From assembly GCA_001972305.1 (NCBI GenBank), contig BDDD01001372.1, positions 7,242 to 71,241 of the forward strand: a DNA stretch of 64,000 nt. Reading direction: 5' to 3'. The notes under the pieces were generated by a model, which made no database searches, was not told the DNA's origin, and worked only from the letters and a program-made list of their open reading frames with translations. Positions within the stretch are counted from its first letter, which is position 1. The number at the start of each line of letters is the position of its first letter. This document shows positions 9,446 through 20,974 of this stretch, in pieces. The position numbers and the translations under genes are program-made. This stretch comes from Cephalotus follicularis. Lineage: Eukaryota; Streptophyta; Magnoliopsida; Oxalidales; Cephalotaceae.

Positions 9446-12400
9446 ATGATCCCATATACAGGTTCTGATCCCATATGGTATCCGAATACAGGTGCTACAC
9501 ATCATATTACTGCTGATATTGGTAATTTGAGTCTTCACACACCTTATACAGGTTCTGATCAAGTCACTGTTGGTAATGGGACAGGTTTGCATATTCAACA
9601 TATTGGTCATTCTAAAATTAATTCCCATACTCACCCATTATCTATGCGTGATATTTTTCATGTTCCAAACATATCTAAGAACCTTCTCTCTGTGAGCCAT
9701 TTTACTGCTGATAACAATGTGTTTTTTGAATTTTACCCAACTTGTTGTTATGTGAAGGATCCTCGATTGGGGAAAGTCCTACTCCGAGGCTCAATTAAGG
9801 ATGGCTTATATCGGTTGTCACCTTCACCCACTTTTAACAAAATATCTTCCAACTCATTGCCTACTGCTCTTATTGGTGAACGTGTCTCCACTTCAATATG
9901 GCACGACAGACTTGGACATCCATCCAAACATTCTCTAGCATCACTTCTTCGCACACACCAGCTCCCTTCAACACCAACTTCCTTTTCAGATGTTTGCGTT
10001 TCCTGTCAATTAGGCAAGAGCCATAAGTTGCCTTTTCCTATTAATGCATCAATTGCTTCTGCTCCTTTCGAACTGATACACTCATATATTTGGGGACCGT
10101 CACCAATGTCATCAATTCAAGGCTCTTGTTATTACATTATTTTCATAGATGATTACATCAAATTCAGTTGGATTTTTCCTATTGTTCATAGATCCGAGGC
10201 ATTGTCTACCTTTATTACATTTCACAAAGTTGTTTCCAAAATTTTCAATTGTCAAATAAAAATGTTCCAATCTGATGATGCAAAGGAATATCAATATCTT
10301 GATCACTATTTTAAACAACATGGCATTTTCCACATATATTCTTGTCTGCACACGCTTGAACAGAATGGCCGGACAGAAAGAAAGCATCGTCATGTTGTTG
10401 AAACAGGGCTGACTCTCCTAGCCCGAGCTAATATACCACAAAACTTTTGGGTCTCTGCCTTTGAGACAGCTGTCTTCTTGATCAATAGGCTGCCTACAAC
10501 AATATTGCATGGCAAATCTCCATTCAAAGATCTATTTGGGACAAAACCAAAATACTTGACGTTACGCACATTCGGTTGTGCTTGTTTTCCTTGGATCCGG
10601 CCTTACACAAAGCACAAGCTACAATTTCGATCCACACAATGTGTTTTCCTTGGGTACAGTAACTCTCACAAAGGCTACAAGTGTTATGATAAAAAACAAC
10701 ACGGATTTATGTCTCATGTCATGTATTTTTTTATGAAACATCTTTTCCCCACCATAGCCTTGCATCTCAAACTACTATACAAAACGCTCCACCTACGTAA
10801 CCTGTTACCATATCCACTCAACATGCCATTTTTCCTTGTACTACCACTACAACCCCAACACCTTCAACCATATCTACCGATTCTCCCCAACCTCCAGATA
10901 GCCCATCTCCACCAGCACCTAACATTCATCCTATGCAAACCAGATTGTGTGTTGTCATCACCAAACCCATTTCCAAACTCAACTTGTTAGCCACTAAACA
11001 TCCTATTCGCCAAGCCCTTTTAAGTACCATTTCACCACCTGTTGATGAACCATCATCCTTTACCCTTGCCTCAAAAGATCCCAAGTGGAGAACAGCCATG
11101 AGTGAAGAATTTCAAGCTCTCCTTCATAATGGTACATGGCAGCTTGTACCTTATGATCCTTGTATGCATTTGATTGACTCTAAATGGGTCTATTGGGTCA
11201 AGCATCATGCTGATGGTATAGTGGCCAGATATAAGGCTCGTCTTGTGGCCAAAGATTTTCAACTACAAGAAGGGATCAACTTCTCTGATATATTTAGTCC
11301 CGTTGTGAAATCAACCACAATTCTTACAGTTCTTTCTTTTGCTGTCTCAAATGGTTAGGAGGTTAACCAACTAGATGCCAAGAATGCATTTTTGCACGGC
11401 CATCTCCAAGAACAAATCTTCATGACCCAACCACAAGGCTTTGTGGATCCTATGCATCCTACTCATGTTTGTCTCCTAAAAAAGGCCTTGTGTGGCCTCA
11501 AGCAAGCTCCCCATGCATGGTACAATCGTCTTGTCACATTCCTTCACTCCATTGGTTTTATAACATCTCAAGCAGATACCTCTCTTTTTGTGAATATTAC
11601 TTCCCATCACCAGCTATATATTCTTGTGTATGTGGATGATATACTCATCACAGGAAGCAGTTCGAATGCTATTCATCATGTTATTCATACTCTTGGTACT
11701 GAATTTACTATCACAGACTTGGGTGCTCTCACTTACTTTCTGGGCATTAAGGCCTATCGCAACCCATCTGGTCTCCATCTAACTCAAACCAAATATACCC
11801 TTGATCTTCTCAAACAGGTCAACATGGACAACGTTAAACCTATGCCAACACCCAGTTCCACAACACCACTCTCACGGCATCATGGGGCTGTTTTTTATGA
11901 TCCCACGTTATATCGTAGTACAGTTGGGGCATTGCAGTACTTAACCCTCACTAGGCCAGACATTGCCTTCTCAGTAAACAAAGTTTTCCAGTTAATGCAT
12001 TCTCCGACTACTGATCATTGGACTGCAGTCAAGCGTATTCTACGTTATCTCAAGGAAACATTACATTATGGCATTCGATTACAACCTGACTCCTTAAATC
12101 AGCTTCATGCCTTCACAGATGCTGATTGGGCCAGTTGCCCAGATGATCGTCGGTCTACGAGTGGCTACTGCATCAACATGGGAGGTAATCTTCTCTCCTA
12201 GAGTTCCAAAAAGCAGCATACGGTTGCTCGTTCCTCTACCGAATCTGAATATGAAGGACTTTCCAATGCTTCTGCTGAACTTTTATGGTTTCAACAACTT
12301 CTGCGAGATCTTGGGATTTTCTCCCCTCCAGCAATACTTTACTGTGACAATATTGGGGCTACCTATCTTGCTGGGAATCCTCTCTTTCATGCGCGAACAA

Positions 12401-12560
12401 AGCACATTGCCATTGATTTCCATTTCGTACGAGAACAAGTTGCGACTAAAATTCTTCAGCTTCGTTTTGTCCATTCCAAATATCAGCTGGCAGATATCAT
12501 GACAAAAAGTCTACCTACGCCACGGTTCAAGCTGCTACGCAACAAGCTCACAGTCCATAC
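9446..12560 (+). pseudogene. Ty1/copia pol (first element), dead
   Basis: Protease, integrase, reverse transcriptase and RNase H appear in copia order. The protease motif reads WYPNTGATHH, so the catalytic Asp is Asn (codon 9485-9487). The integrase has its HHCC finger (WHDRLGHPS...CVSCQLGK), but the first catalytic Asp is Tyr (HSYIWGPS, codon 10085-10087); SDD and NGRTERKHRH remain. A frame change occurs near 10740. Reverse transcriptase keeps LYILVYVDDILITGSS (about 11610-11655). RNase H has FTDADWASCPDDRRSTSGY. Stops at 11356-11358 and 12199-12201 both replace a conserved Trp (TGG to TAG). The C-terminus reads to about 12560. Confidence 0.85.
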
Positions 12561-12570
12561 TAAACCGCTT

Positions 12571-12830
12571 CACTTGCGGGGGAGTAATAAGGATAATGCA
12601 TCAGATAAGTCATATGTTATGGAGTTGACTATGTCCAAGCCAAAATTCTAGCAATGTTGTACAACCATGTTTTACTGTTATCAATAATTTAGGCAACAAA
12701 ATAGCACTTCCGTATATCGACCATTTATTGTAAAGATTCTATTTAAATCCTATACAAAGGATCATTGTACACCTTTCAAAAGCAATAAAAAAGGAAAAGA
12801 CGATTTATAAAATATTTCTCTTTACCTTTT
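12571..12830 (+). mobile_element. Polypurine tract and 3' LTR remnant of first copia element
   Basis: TTGCGGGGGAG at 12574-12584 is a typical copia polypurine tract right after the end of RNase H. About 245 bases of LTR-like sequence follow, ending in the ATATTTCTCTTTACC region near 12830. The expected TG at the LTR start has decayed to TAATAAGG. The 5' LTR of this element was not found in the window, consistent with interruption of its 5' part by the LTR insertion at 6941-8469. Confidence 0.55.
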
Positions 12831-12835
12831 TTACC

Positions 12836-13845
12836 CACTTCTCTAAAAATTAATAATTATGATCTTAGAATCAATCTTACTATACCATATCTTTGGTGTT
12901 TACATGAGTCTATCTTCTTAATCTTTACACTTTATCTTTTTTTTTTATCTAAAATAACAAACCCTTCATGCTGAAAAACATAAATATGTTCATTCAATGC
13001 ATGATTTTATACATGAGACTTTACAGCTTCAAAATAGTGTGTTGGCTCAATAATAGCCAAATTACATATCTGATAAATTTCATTGATGGATATAATTTCT
13101 GAATACAAGACATATCTAACAATAAAAATCCTTAATCACTAAACAAGAACTGACAATATAATATAACTCATCATTATCATAATAGAATGATTGAAATGTC
13201 TTTGACATCAAACAAAAGAGATTAAATCATATTTTACTCTTTTATAAATAGTATATCTTTCAAAGAATGTGCAACTAGCACTAATTAAAAACTAACTGAT
13301 ATGAACGAAAGCTGTGAAGAGAGTTCAAGGGATGCTAGGATGATTGAAGATGTAAGTGGTGGAAGCAGATTAAAAAGGTCTTGTTCAGTTAGTTGGTATA
13401 TGGTAGTTATTAGTCAGTTCGTGTAGCTAATATAGTTGTATGTGAGATGGCATTGGATGGTGACTGGGTTGTTATTAGTGAATGATAATACAAAATTTCT
13501 ACTCTCTTTTCTCTCAATTCTTCTTGGATATTTTGCTGCATCTCCAATAGCAGCCACATTTTTTCCTTGTTCGTTTCTTGCATTTCCATTCTTATCACCA
13601 ATGCTAACGTTGCCCATCCATGCACCACATTGTGACACAATTTAGATTCATTGTATTATTTATTGTAACATTCTATGTTGCACCAAATACTGATAATTAT
13701 ATCTTACTATTTTGAGTTTTTTAATTTTTTTTTTAAAACCCAGATCAAAGGAGTTAACATTTAGTGCATATATCAGAGAATGTTGCATCAAATACTATAA
13801 AATATTTAGATTGATTATGAAATAGTATCATGAATTTTATAACGT
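12836..13845. other. Intergenic AT-rich DNA
   Basis: No gene is visible. The stretch 13390-13650 (T-rich leader-like sequence after a TAGTTATTAGTCAGTT-like start) resembles part of a copia LTR, but I found neither its ends nor a partner copy. Confidence 0.3.
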
Positions 13846-13847
13846 AA

Positions 13848-14310
13848 ATTTTGACTAGAAATTATAACGAAAAATACGTATCCCAAAAAGATACTATAAC
13901 GAAAAGTACGTATCCAGAACAACTAAAGGATGACAATTGTTACATGTTAAATATTCTCTTAGGAGTCGATGACTGCATTCTCATATCTTGTACTTCAATT
14001 ATTGATCTCACAAAATACACGCAAAGAAATGCAGAATGTTTCAAACGCAGACCCCTGCACAAAAACCTTAGACCCAAACCAAGATAAAATATTGGTTTAT
14101 TGCCATAGAATCCTCCTCCATATCCTATGTCATTAATTGTTTATTTTTGCTTCAATTACTATGACCTGATCTGCATAGAAGTTTCAATTTGGAAAAATGT
14201 ATTTTCCAAATCAGTTTTATTGCTAACGTGCTAAATTATGATGGTGAAAAAAGTTTGCAAGGAAATTTTTGGTTGCCTATCACTTGACAGAGCCAAATCA
14301 TCCATCTTCA
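13848..14310 (+). pseudogene. Promoter and first codons of a glycosyltransferase copy, truncated
   Basis: This plus-strand segment is an inverted copy of 17348-17765: the upstream region, 5' UTR and first ~25 codons of the neighbouring glycosyltransferase gene. The start codon at 14238 is followed by MMVKKVCKEIFGCLSLDRAK, against MILKKACKEMFGCQSLGRAK in the gene. Similarity stops at 14310, before the membrane segment. The frame then runs on into unrelated sequence for about 27 codons, to a stop at 14394-14396. A small internal duplication (ATAACGAAAAATACGTATCC, then ATAACGAAAAGTACGTATCC) is specific to this copy. It cannot encode an enzyme. Confidence 0.85.
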
Positions 14311-14317
14311 TATTTCA

Positions 14318-14499
14318 TACTCAAATTTCTTGTATTACACATATGACATGTAGCGTTGAATATCTGTACAATTTCTTATTTTTCTCTTCTTAATCATTTA
14401 CAGTGGGATCAAGAACCCAATAGCTATATATATCCCTATTCTATGACTTTGCCACAGAGTTATCCAATCTGTGAAAAGGCTTCACCATTTTTTTGTCAA
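14318..14499. repeat. Direct copy of the glycosyltransferase 3' end
   Basis: This 182-bp segment matches 15970-16151 at a constant offset of 1652 with only about two mismatches that I can see. The partner covers the 3' flank and last six codons (including the stop) of the minus-strand glycosyltransferase. It lies seven bases after the inverted copy of that gene's 5' end, forming a 5'-part/3'-part chimera in opposite orientations. Confidence 0.9.
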
Positions 14500-14760
14500 A
14501 TTAGGTGGTTTATTTGATTTGCACCCGTAAGCCGAAAATCAAAGGTTGCTAGTGGTAGCTAGTGGAATCTCAAGGGGTACTTGAGAAAGTGGACGTAGGC
14601 ACGGATTTACCGAACCACTATAAATTCGTTTGCACACTCTCTATCCCTTAACTCTTTAATTTATTTGTTCTTGTGTGCTTAGTTATGTTCATTGCTTAAT
14701 TTGTATTTTCCGCATACAATTACTTAGTTTAAGGTTACCATACGTTTCCAACAATGATAA
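14500..14760. mobile_element. LTR-like fragment
   Basis: The segment includes AGTGGACGTAGGCACGGATT, ACCGAACCACTATAAATTCG and then a CTTTAATTTATTTGTTCTTG run. This resembles the U5/leader region seen in many plant retrotransposon LTRs. It begins exactly where the duplicated glycosyltransferase sequence ends (14499). No full LTR ends were found. Confidence 0.4.
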
Positions 14761-15969
14761 TATATAAATTATTTATATGTTTAAAAAACGACCAAACTAA
14801 TAAAAAAACTAAAACTATATTATACTTGATTTTTTGACTTTTAATATCATATAATAAATTGAAAATCAAGAAAATAAAATTCTTATATCTAATTGGTATG
14901 TTGCAGAATATTGATTATAACTTTATATTTATATTAATGAGATGAAATACTATCATTAATTAATACAACATAATAAACAAAAAATTATTATAATGTACCA
15001 CGAAAGAGCTTACAAGTTATAACATATATCCAATATTTAAGCTATATGTTGTTTTTATCTTTTTACAACAAATAATATAAAAGATTTGATAAAAAAAATT
15101 CAAATTTATATTAAGCGGGGGCGGGACGGAACGGGGTCAAAGTTCAAAGTTTTCGGATCAATGAGACGAGGAAGTGCAGAGTCGATCGGGAGGAACGGAT
15201 CGGCACGAGAAGGGGGCAAATTTATTGATTCCTCCACTCTGACCCCTACCCCATCCCATCCCCTATTAGTTACAGAGAATCCTCACCCCGTTTCTAACAG
15301 GGCGGAACGTAAAGATCGGAACGGTAAAAAATTGCTATCCCAACTTACGATCCTTTGGCATTTAATGAGAATAAGAACGATGCCTATTATTGGTATTAGT
15401 TAATTAACCAAAATCAATGCATGGTGTAAGGTAAATTGAATAGTAAAGGACTGCAAAAAGCGTCGAATTCTCCATTCATAAGTTTGCCAAGAAAAAGGGC
15501 CGACTCAAAGCCAAAAAGCAAAAACTTAAAAAGCAGCAGTAGCTTTATTTCGTTCACATGCATAAACAGACTTGGATGCTAGTTTGTTCCATCAAAATTT
15601 TTATGTGATTTTCTTAACAAGTTTATTAGAATTGATGAAAGGAGGAAACATGTCTTTCGATTAGTTTAGCCACCCATTTTGAGGATTGCAGAGGCACAGA
15701 TGATGACAAGATTGGACCTTACCTTACAATGATCTTGCAGTTGCTGCTATCGTAGCTTCATTGACAGAGACTCAACCAGCATTCGTAGATTGAAGAGAAA
15801 AAAATTGCAAGGATTTGGTTTTTATAGAGATGTAGAGGACTTAAATTCAGGTTGAGGTTGAGAACCATTAGAATTATACTGTGGTATAAAGCATCTATGT
15901 TATTTAACAAATTTGGATATGGGTAACAACCAATCGAATGTGCTATAAAGTTTCTATGTTAATACTTCC
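14761..15969. other. Intergenic DNA with a G/C-run repeat
   Basis: Mostly AT-rich with no supported gene. The part at 15110-15340 has GGGGGCGGGACGGAACGGGG-style runs and CCCCATCCCATCCCC, like the segment at 6430-6665, and looks like the end of a degraded DNA transposon. The open frame there (15086-15403) has no family resemblance. Confidence 0.4.
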
Positions 15970-16151
15970 TACTCAAATTTCTTGTATTACACATATGACA
16001 TATAGCGTTGAATATCTGTACAATTTCTTATTTTTCTCTTCTTAATCATTTACAGTGGGATCAAGAACCCAATAGCTATATATATCCGTATTCTATGACT
16101 TTGCCACAGAGTTATCCAATCTGTGAAAAGGCTTCACCATTTTTTTGTCAA
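15970..16151. repeat. Partner of the 182-bp direct repeat
   Basis: Matches 14318-14499 nearly perfectly. It spans the 3' flank and the final codons of the glycosyltransferase gene, so it is the probable source of the copy. Confidence 0.9.
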
Positions 16152-17417
16152 TTTTTTTTCATCTAGAGCTATAATTCTGTCACAAATGACACAGTGATGT
16201 GAAATCAAACTTCCCAAAATGCTTCCCTCTTCGATTTTAAATCGGCTACTAAGCTTGTTCCATAAGTGTACTCCATAAGTCTCTCCACTTAGCTGAAGCA
16301 GTTGGCCTTTAACCCAACTCGAATCATCCCAGTTTTTGGGCTTCTTGAAGAGCCTCTCAATTCTAGTCCAATAGACTGGATAGAATGCCATAGGAGGCAA
16401 AATAGTGAAGTTATAACCAGGTCTTCCTTCTACATTCTCAACAACTCTTGAAACCAGGTAAGGCCCATTATGCCCCCACTTGTTCCCATCAAAAGTTGAG
16501 GCAAATTCCTGCATAAACTCAAATAAAAGTGGATGATTCATGTCAAAGACCATAACTGCATTATTCAATCTGGTCCATTTTTTGGACACCGAATCTATAC
16601 TTTGTGCACCAATCGAATTCCTCAGCCCCTTAAAACTTTTTAGGACAAAGAAATCTGTGTCCAAATAAATACCTCCATACTTGTACAAAATTGCAAGACT
16701 GATGAGATTAGACAGATTTTGGGCTAAGGGGATTTCACCAGGGTCCTTGTGTCCACTCTTAATCTCACGAAACCAAGCTTCAGCTGGTGTGCTCTTGAAC
16801 AAAAAAGACAAGTCTGGTGCCACTGCACGAACCTTGTATCCGCGATCAAGTATAGGCTTTAGGATCCTGTACCCCTGTACGGAGTCCATGGTTCTTGATA
16901 TGATCATCAAGCAACCACGCCTATGGACATCGAAAAGACTCTCCATGCACGACAACTCTCTTCTTCCGAATGAATTCGCCGGTGAAATCCAGGTCATGAA
17001 GAACTGAACCTCACATTTAAGGTCGAAGAATTCTAGTACTCGACCATGAAATCGCTTCGTTAAATTGCTAGAATAGAGTATCTTAAACTCAGGTGGTTTC
17101 TTGAGAAAAACGATTCTTTCTTCTTTTTTGACATCTAAGGGAGGAATTAAAGACCAACTCTGATGCGTTTTAGGGACTTGATCAATCTCTTCTTGCATGA
17201 AACATAGTTGCAAACGAGAAGCAATAGACTTTATTCGTACATATGAAATTTCCTTGGCATCAAAAGTAAGAGACTGTAGAGAAATATTAGAGATGATAGT
17301 AAACGCATAGATGATAAAAATCAAAGCAGCTAAAGTGATTGTAGAGAAGATGGATGATTTGGCTCTGCCAAGTGATTGGCAACCAAACATTTCCTTGCAA
17401 GCTTTTTTCAATATCAT
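16134..17417 (-). CDS. Alpha-1,4-glycosyltransferase-like protein (A4GALT/Gb3-synthase family)
   Basis: Single-exon gene of 427 residues, complete from ATG at 17417 to the stop at 16134. It is predicted to be a Golgi type II membrane enzyme transferring a sugar from a nucleotide sugar. Seen: a short basic N-terminus, one membrane segment at about residues 23-43, a stem, then a DXD-containing domain with YGGIYLDTDFF (DTD at 253-255, metal and nucleotide-sugar binding). NNAVMVFD follows at about 285-292, and GHNGPYL (about 315-321) and YGVHLWN (about 381-387) belong to the C-terminal alpha-1,4-glycosyltransferase domain. Length and order fit plant members of this family, whose acceptors are mostly unknown. 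Rearranged copies of both gene ends lie about 2-3 kb away at 13848-14499. No damage is visible, so it is probably functional. Confidence 0.9.
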   Translation of the reverse strand: MILKKACKEMFGCQSLGRAKSSIFSTITLAALIFIIYAFTIISNISLQSLTFDAKEISYVRIKSIASRLQLCFMQEEIDQVPKTHQSWSLIPPLDVKKEERIVFLKKPPEFKILYSSNLTKRFHGRVLEFFDLKCEVQFFMTWISPANSFGRRELSCMESLFDVHRRGCLMIISRTMDSVQGYRILKPILDRGYKVRAVAPDLSFLFKSTPAEAWFREIKSGHKDPGEIPLAQNLSNLISLAILYKYGGIYLDTDFFVLKSFKGLRNSIGAQSIDSVSKKWTRLNNAVMVFDMNHPLLFEFMQEFASTFDGNKWGHNGPYLVSRVVENVEGRPGYNFTILPPMAFYPVYWTRIERLFKKPKNWDDSSWVKGQLLQLSGETYGVHLWNKLSSRFKIEEGSILGSLISHHCVICDRIIALDEKKLTKKW

Positions 17418-17979
17418 AATTTAGCAGCAGGTTAGCAACAAAACTGATTTGGAAAACACATTTTTCCAAATTGAAACTTCTATAGACATCTGATCATAGT
17501 AATTGAAGCAAAATAAACAATTAATGACATAGGATATGGAGAAAGATTCAACGGTATTTAGCCAATAATGTTTTGCGTTTGAAACATTCTATATTTCTAT
17601 GCGGGTATGCGGTCAGTCATAATGGAATACAAAATATGAGAATGCCGTCATCAGTGACTTCTAAGAGAAAATTAAATATGGAACAATACTCATCGTTTAG
17701 TTTTTTTGGGACAATGTCAATATATCTATCCGTAAGTACATTTCGTTATAATTCCTAGTCAATATTCATCGATTGGGGCTATATATGTCACAATGCCAGC
17801 ATGGAAGGGCAAATAATTAAATGTCAACGTTAGCATTAGTCGTCTTTAGAGCTACTTGCACATTCTTAGAAATATATCTTATTTATAAAAGAATAAAAGA
17901 TAATTTAATATCTTATCTTTAATGCCATAGATATTTTTATCATTCTATTAACATAAATGACGGGTTATATTATATTAAT

Positions 17980-18159
17980 AGAAAATGATACATCATTATC
18001 ACAGGATTCAAGTTTGCATCTTTTTCACTTTAATTATCGGACTTACGGATCATATTTCATAAATTCAATAGAAAATGATATATCCTTATCATATGATCCA
18101 AGTTTGTATCTTTTTCACTTCAATTACCGGACTTACGGATCATATTTCATAAATTCAAT
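17980..18159. repeat. Two 90-bp tandem repeats
   Basis: Copies at 17980-18069 and 18070-18159 both start AGAAAATGATA and end CATATTTCATAAATTCAAT, with about ten differences. A TA dinucleotide run follows at about 18171-18192. Noncoding. Confidence 0.85.
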
Positions 18160-18192
18160 TGTTGAAATAATTATATATATATATATATATAT

Positions 18193-20630
18193 ATTTCAAA
18201 TTAATTAAAAATCTTTAGTTATTTCATTTCTTTTAAAAAATTTAACCGTTTTATAATTTTCTCATTTAGTATAATATAATATAAAAAAATAGTTTATTCA
18301 ATGAATGATCTAGAGATATAATGAGACATGCATATTTTAATTAAGTAAAAAAATATAATCTAACTGTTTAATTCTTAAAATATAATGTATATGTATGAAA
18401 ACTTGTTGATATGGACACAACCTTGTGTTATATGTCAAGGATAACCACAATAATATTACATTATTAGTTCTTATTTAGTGATTAAGGATTTTTAGTATTA
18501 GATATGCCTTGAATTTAGAGATAAAAATATGATACATAGAAGTAATATTTATTTCGAATTAGCTTTGGGCGATCCCTATAACTAGTTTTGTACGGGGTAT
18601 TTTAATCCTTTGGTATCATTAGGGATTTTTTTTACTATAAATGCTAATATCATGGTTTTTTGATTAATCCGTCAACTTATTTTATGATAATGGATTTCTG
18701 ACTGCTTTGATACCCCTTAAGCAGTACTCTCAGGACACAAGATGATCAACACAGACACGGAGAAAAAAAGCACAACAATACAAAAGAAGATTGTTCTTTA
18801 CATTAATATTTTGTTTTTAACGTGCAATTATGTATATCTCCATGATATTTTTTATTAATCACTTTTCAAGAATATATGAAAGAGGACAATATTAATTGGT
18901 TTGCTCACTTGCAAACAAATTAATTAAATGAATCCAACAATAGAGTTTAAAGGTATTTACGGTGGTATTACCTTTAAAATCTCATGAATTAAGGAATTTA
19001 TTGATATTTAAATGCATAGAGCAGAAAAATATTAGGAAGTTTGCAAAATTTAGTATATCAGAATAAGAGCAAAAATGTATAAATTGTTTTTTGTGCTTTT
19101 CGTAAATAAATTTTTTATATGCTTGTTTTAATAGTTTAAATGGACATTAAAATTAATTGACACGCAATTGTGAGTACAGTTATTGTGACTCCTGGAAATG
19201 TACCAACGAACCATAATTTTCGATTATGTAGACATATTTAAAATTTGTCATCTTAAAGTGAATGTTTGAACGTAAATTTCTATTAATCAAACATTTTCGA
19301 GTCTTACATCTTGTGTTCGTGTCCATTATTATTTTTATATTAAATTAATTAAGTCATATGTTTTTTCACATAATACTTCAATGGACTCATGTTCCTCCTA
19401 CCCAACTTCTTTAAAAGAAATCACATGTACCTCATATATATGGCACTAATAGATTGAAGAAAGTTACTTCATATTTACGTGCAGGCAAGTATCCAAAACT
19501 TAGTTTGACAAGCTGCAGGTTTTAATTAGATAGTTGACGACAGCTTGGCCATGTTCTCCTTATTGCCGTTGTCGTTTCCTCCATAACATGGTATCATTAT
19601 CAGCATTTGCGTAGCCAAGTGGTAGCGACGTTAGGGAAGAGATGGTAGGCAAACGTTGCATGGAGCATGGGTCTCTAATTTTTCAAGTCTATTGTATAAA
19701 CTATAAGGCATCTTAGAACGTGAAACATCACATCTATCTTTAATCTTTATCCAAAGACTGAAGAATGAATCGGTGATTTATTTCCCATTTACTAATTTGT
19801 TTTTATGCTGTTATTACATCTATAATTTATAAAGTAATATTATGTACAACAATAAAAAAAAACACTGATATATCATAACAAAATAAGTAAAACTAAAAGG
19901 AAATATCATTAAGTTAGATTAAAAAATGTGATATGTATTATTCTAATCTATCACATTATAATAAAAAATAATTTTTTTTAAAGCACGTGTTTTTTTTTTA
20001 CAATAACTAGTTTCAGGTTTCGATTGTTAAGTAATTGTTGAATAAAAGAGAAAATATTGTTATTTTTTATGTTATCTTTGCCTAATCTAACTTTTGTTAG
20101 GTGGATTAATTTGAGAAGATCTATTAATATATACTCTAGACCTGATAGTGTTTGTTACAATTCTAATTATATTTGTATAAAATCTGGTTACATATATTCA
20201 TAGATTTTGTTAAGAATTTTTATTGGGTCTTCTACATTATCATTCACGATGTCTACAATGAATTTTGATGGTGTATTATGATGTTCCATTATTGTAATTA
20301 ATTATGGGCTTTTGTGAAAGTGGATTTGGTTGGCATTGGAAGTGAATATTACGTATTGACTGTCATTCAATATTCGTCCGATCAGAAGGCCATGCAGCTG
20401 AGTCTCTAGCACACTGTATATCGAGATCAGACAATTTAAAGGTATGTGACATAACAATATATTTGACAGTGGTATCGACATGATGCCATATGTAATTTTT
20501 TTGACAGTGATGCTACATATTATGATCTCTAGTTTAATTTTTGTTGTTGTTAACAGTTTTTTTTTTTTTTAAAAGGGCATCACATGAATGTAGGATTTTA
20601 CTCTTCCTTCTCTGCCGAGGTTTTAGATTC
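18193..20630. other. AT-rich intergenic spacer
   Basis: I see no gene, RNA or clear element end in about 2.4 kb. Several A- or T-runs are present. A few words near 18720-18770 (CAGTACTCTCAGGACACAAG) are more complex than the rest but unassigned. Confidence 0.4.
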
Positions 20631-20635
20631 TGAAT

Positions 20636-20964
20636 TGTTGAAGTTTTATAGAATAAAAAACATGAGAGAAACTTTTGAGTAGAAAACAGAGCAGATGTTT
20701 TTGCTCTTTTTATCTTTCACATTTTTAACACGATACAAAAAAAATACATATATATTTTCTTGGATATTGAAATATAACCACTACTATAGCTATATCACTT
20801 TTTAGACAGTTGCTTACACACAAGGCTAACAACCCCAACTAATCTGATCACTTTAGACAGATTAGTAAGCACAAAAAGAATAAGAAAACTGACAGAGGCC
20901 ATGCTGGAACAAAATACCAAATTATCCAGCTTAGGAGTTTCCAACCAAATCCTTAACTTTAACA
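20636..20964 (-). repeat. 3' LTR of second copia element
   Basis: 329 bp from TGTTGAAG to TTTAACA on the plus strand. Contains the segment around 20790-20830 that is missing from the other LTR. The minus-strand polypurine tract AAGGAGGAG lies just outside it at 20965-20973. Confidence 0.9.
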
Positions 20965-20974
20965 CTCCTCCTTA

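Noticed and set aside
14238..14396. 52-codon chimeric open frame starting like the glycosyltransferase
   Set aside because: Only the first ~25 codons derive from the gene; the remainder is reversed 3' flank read by chance.
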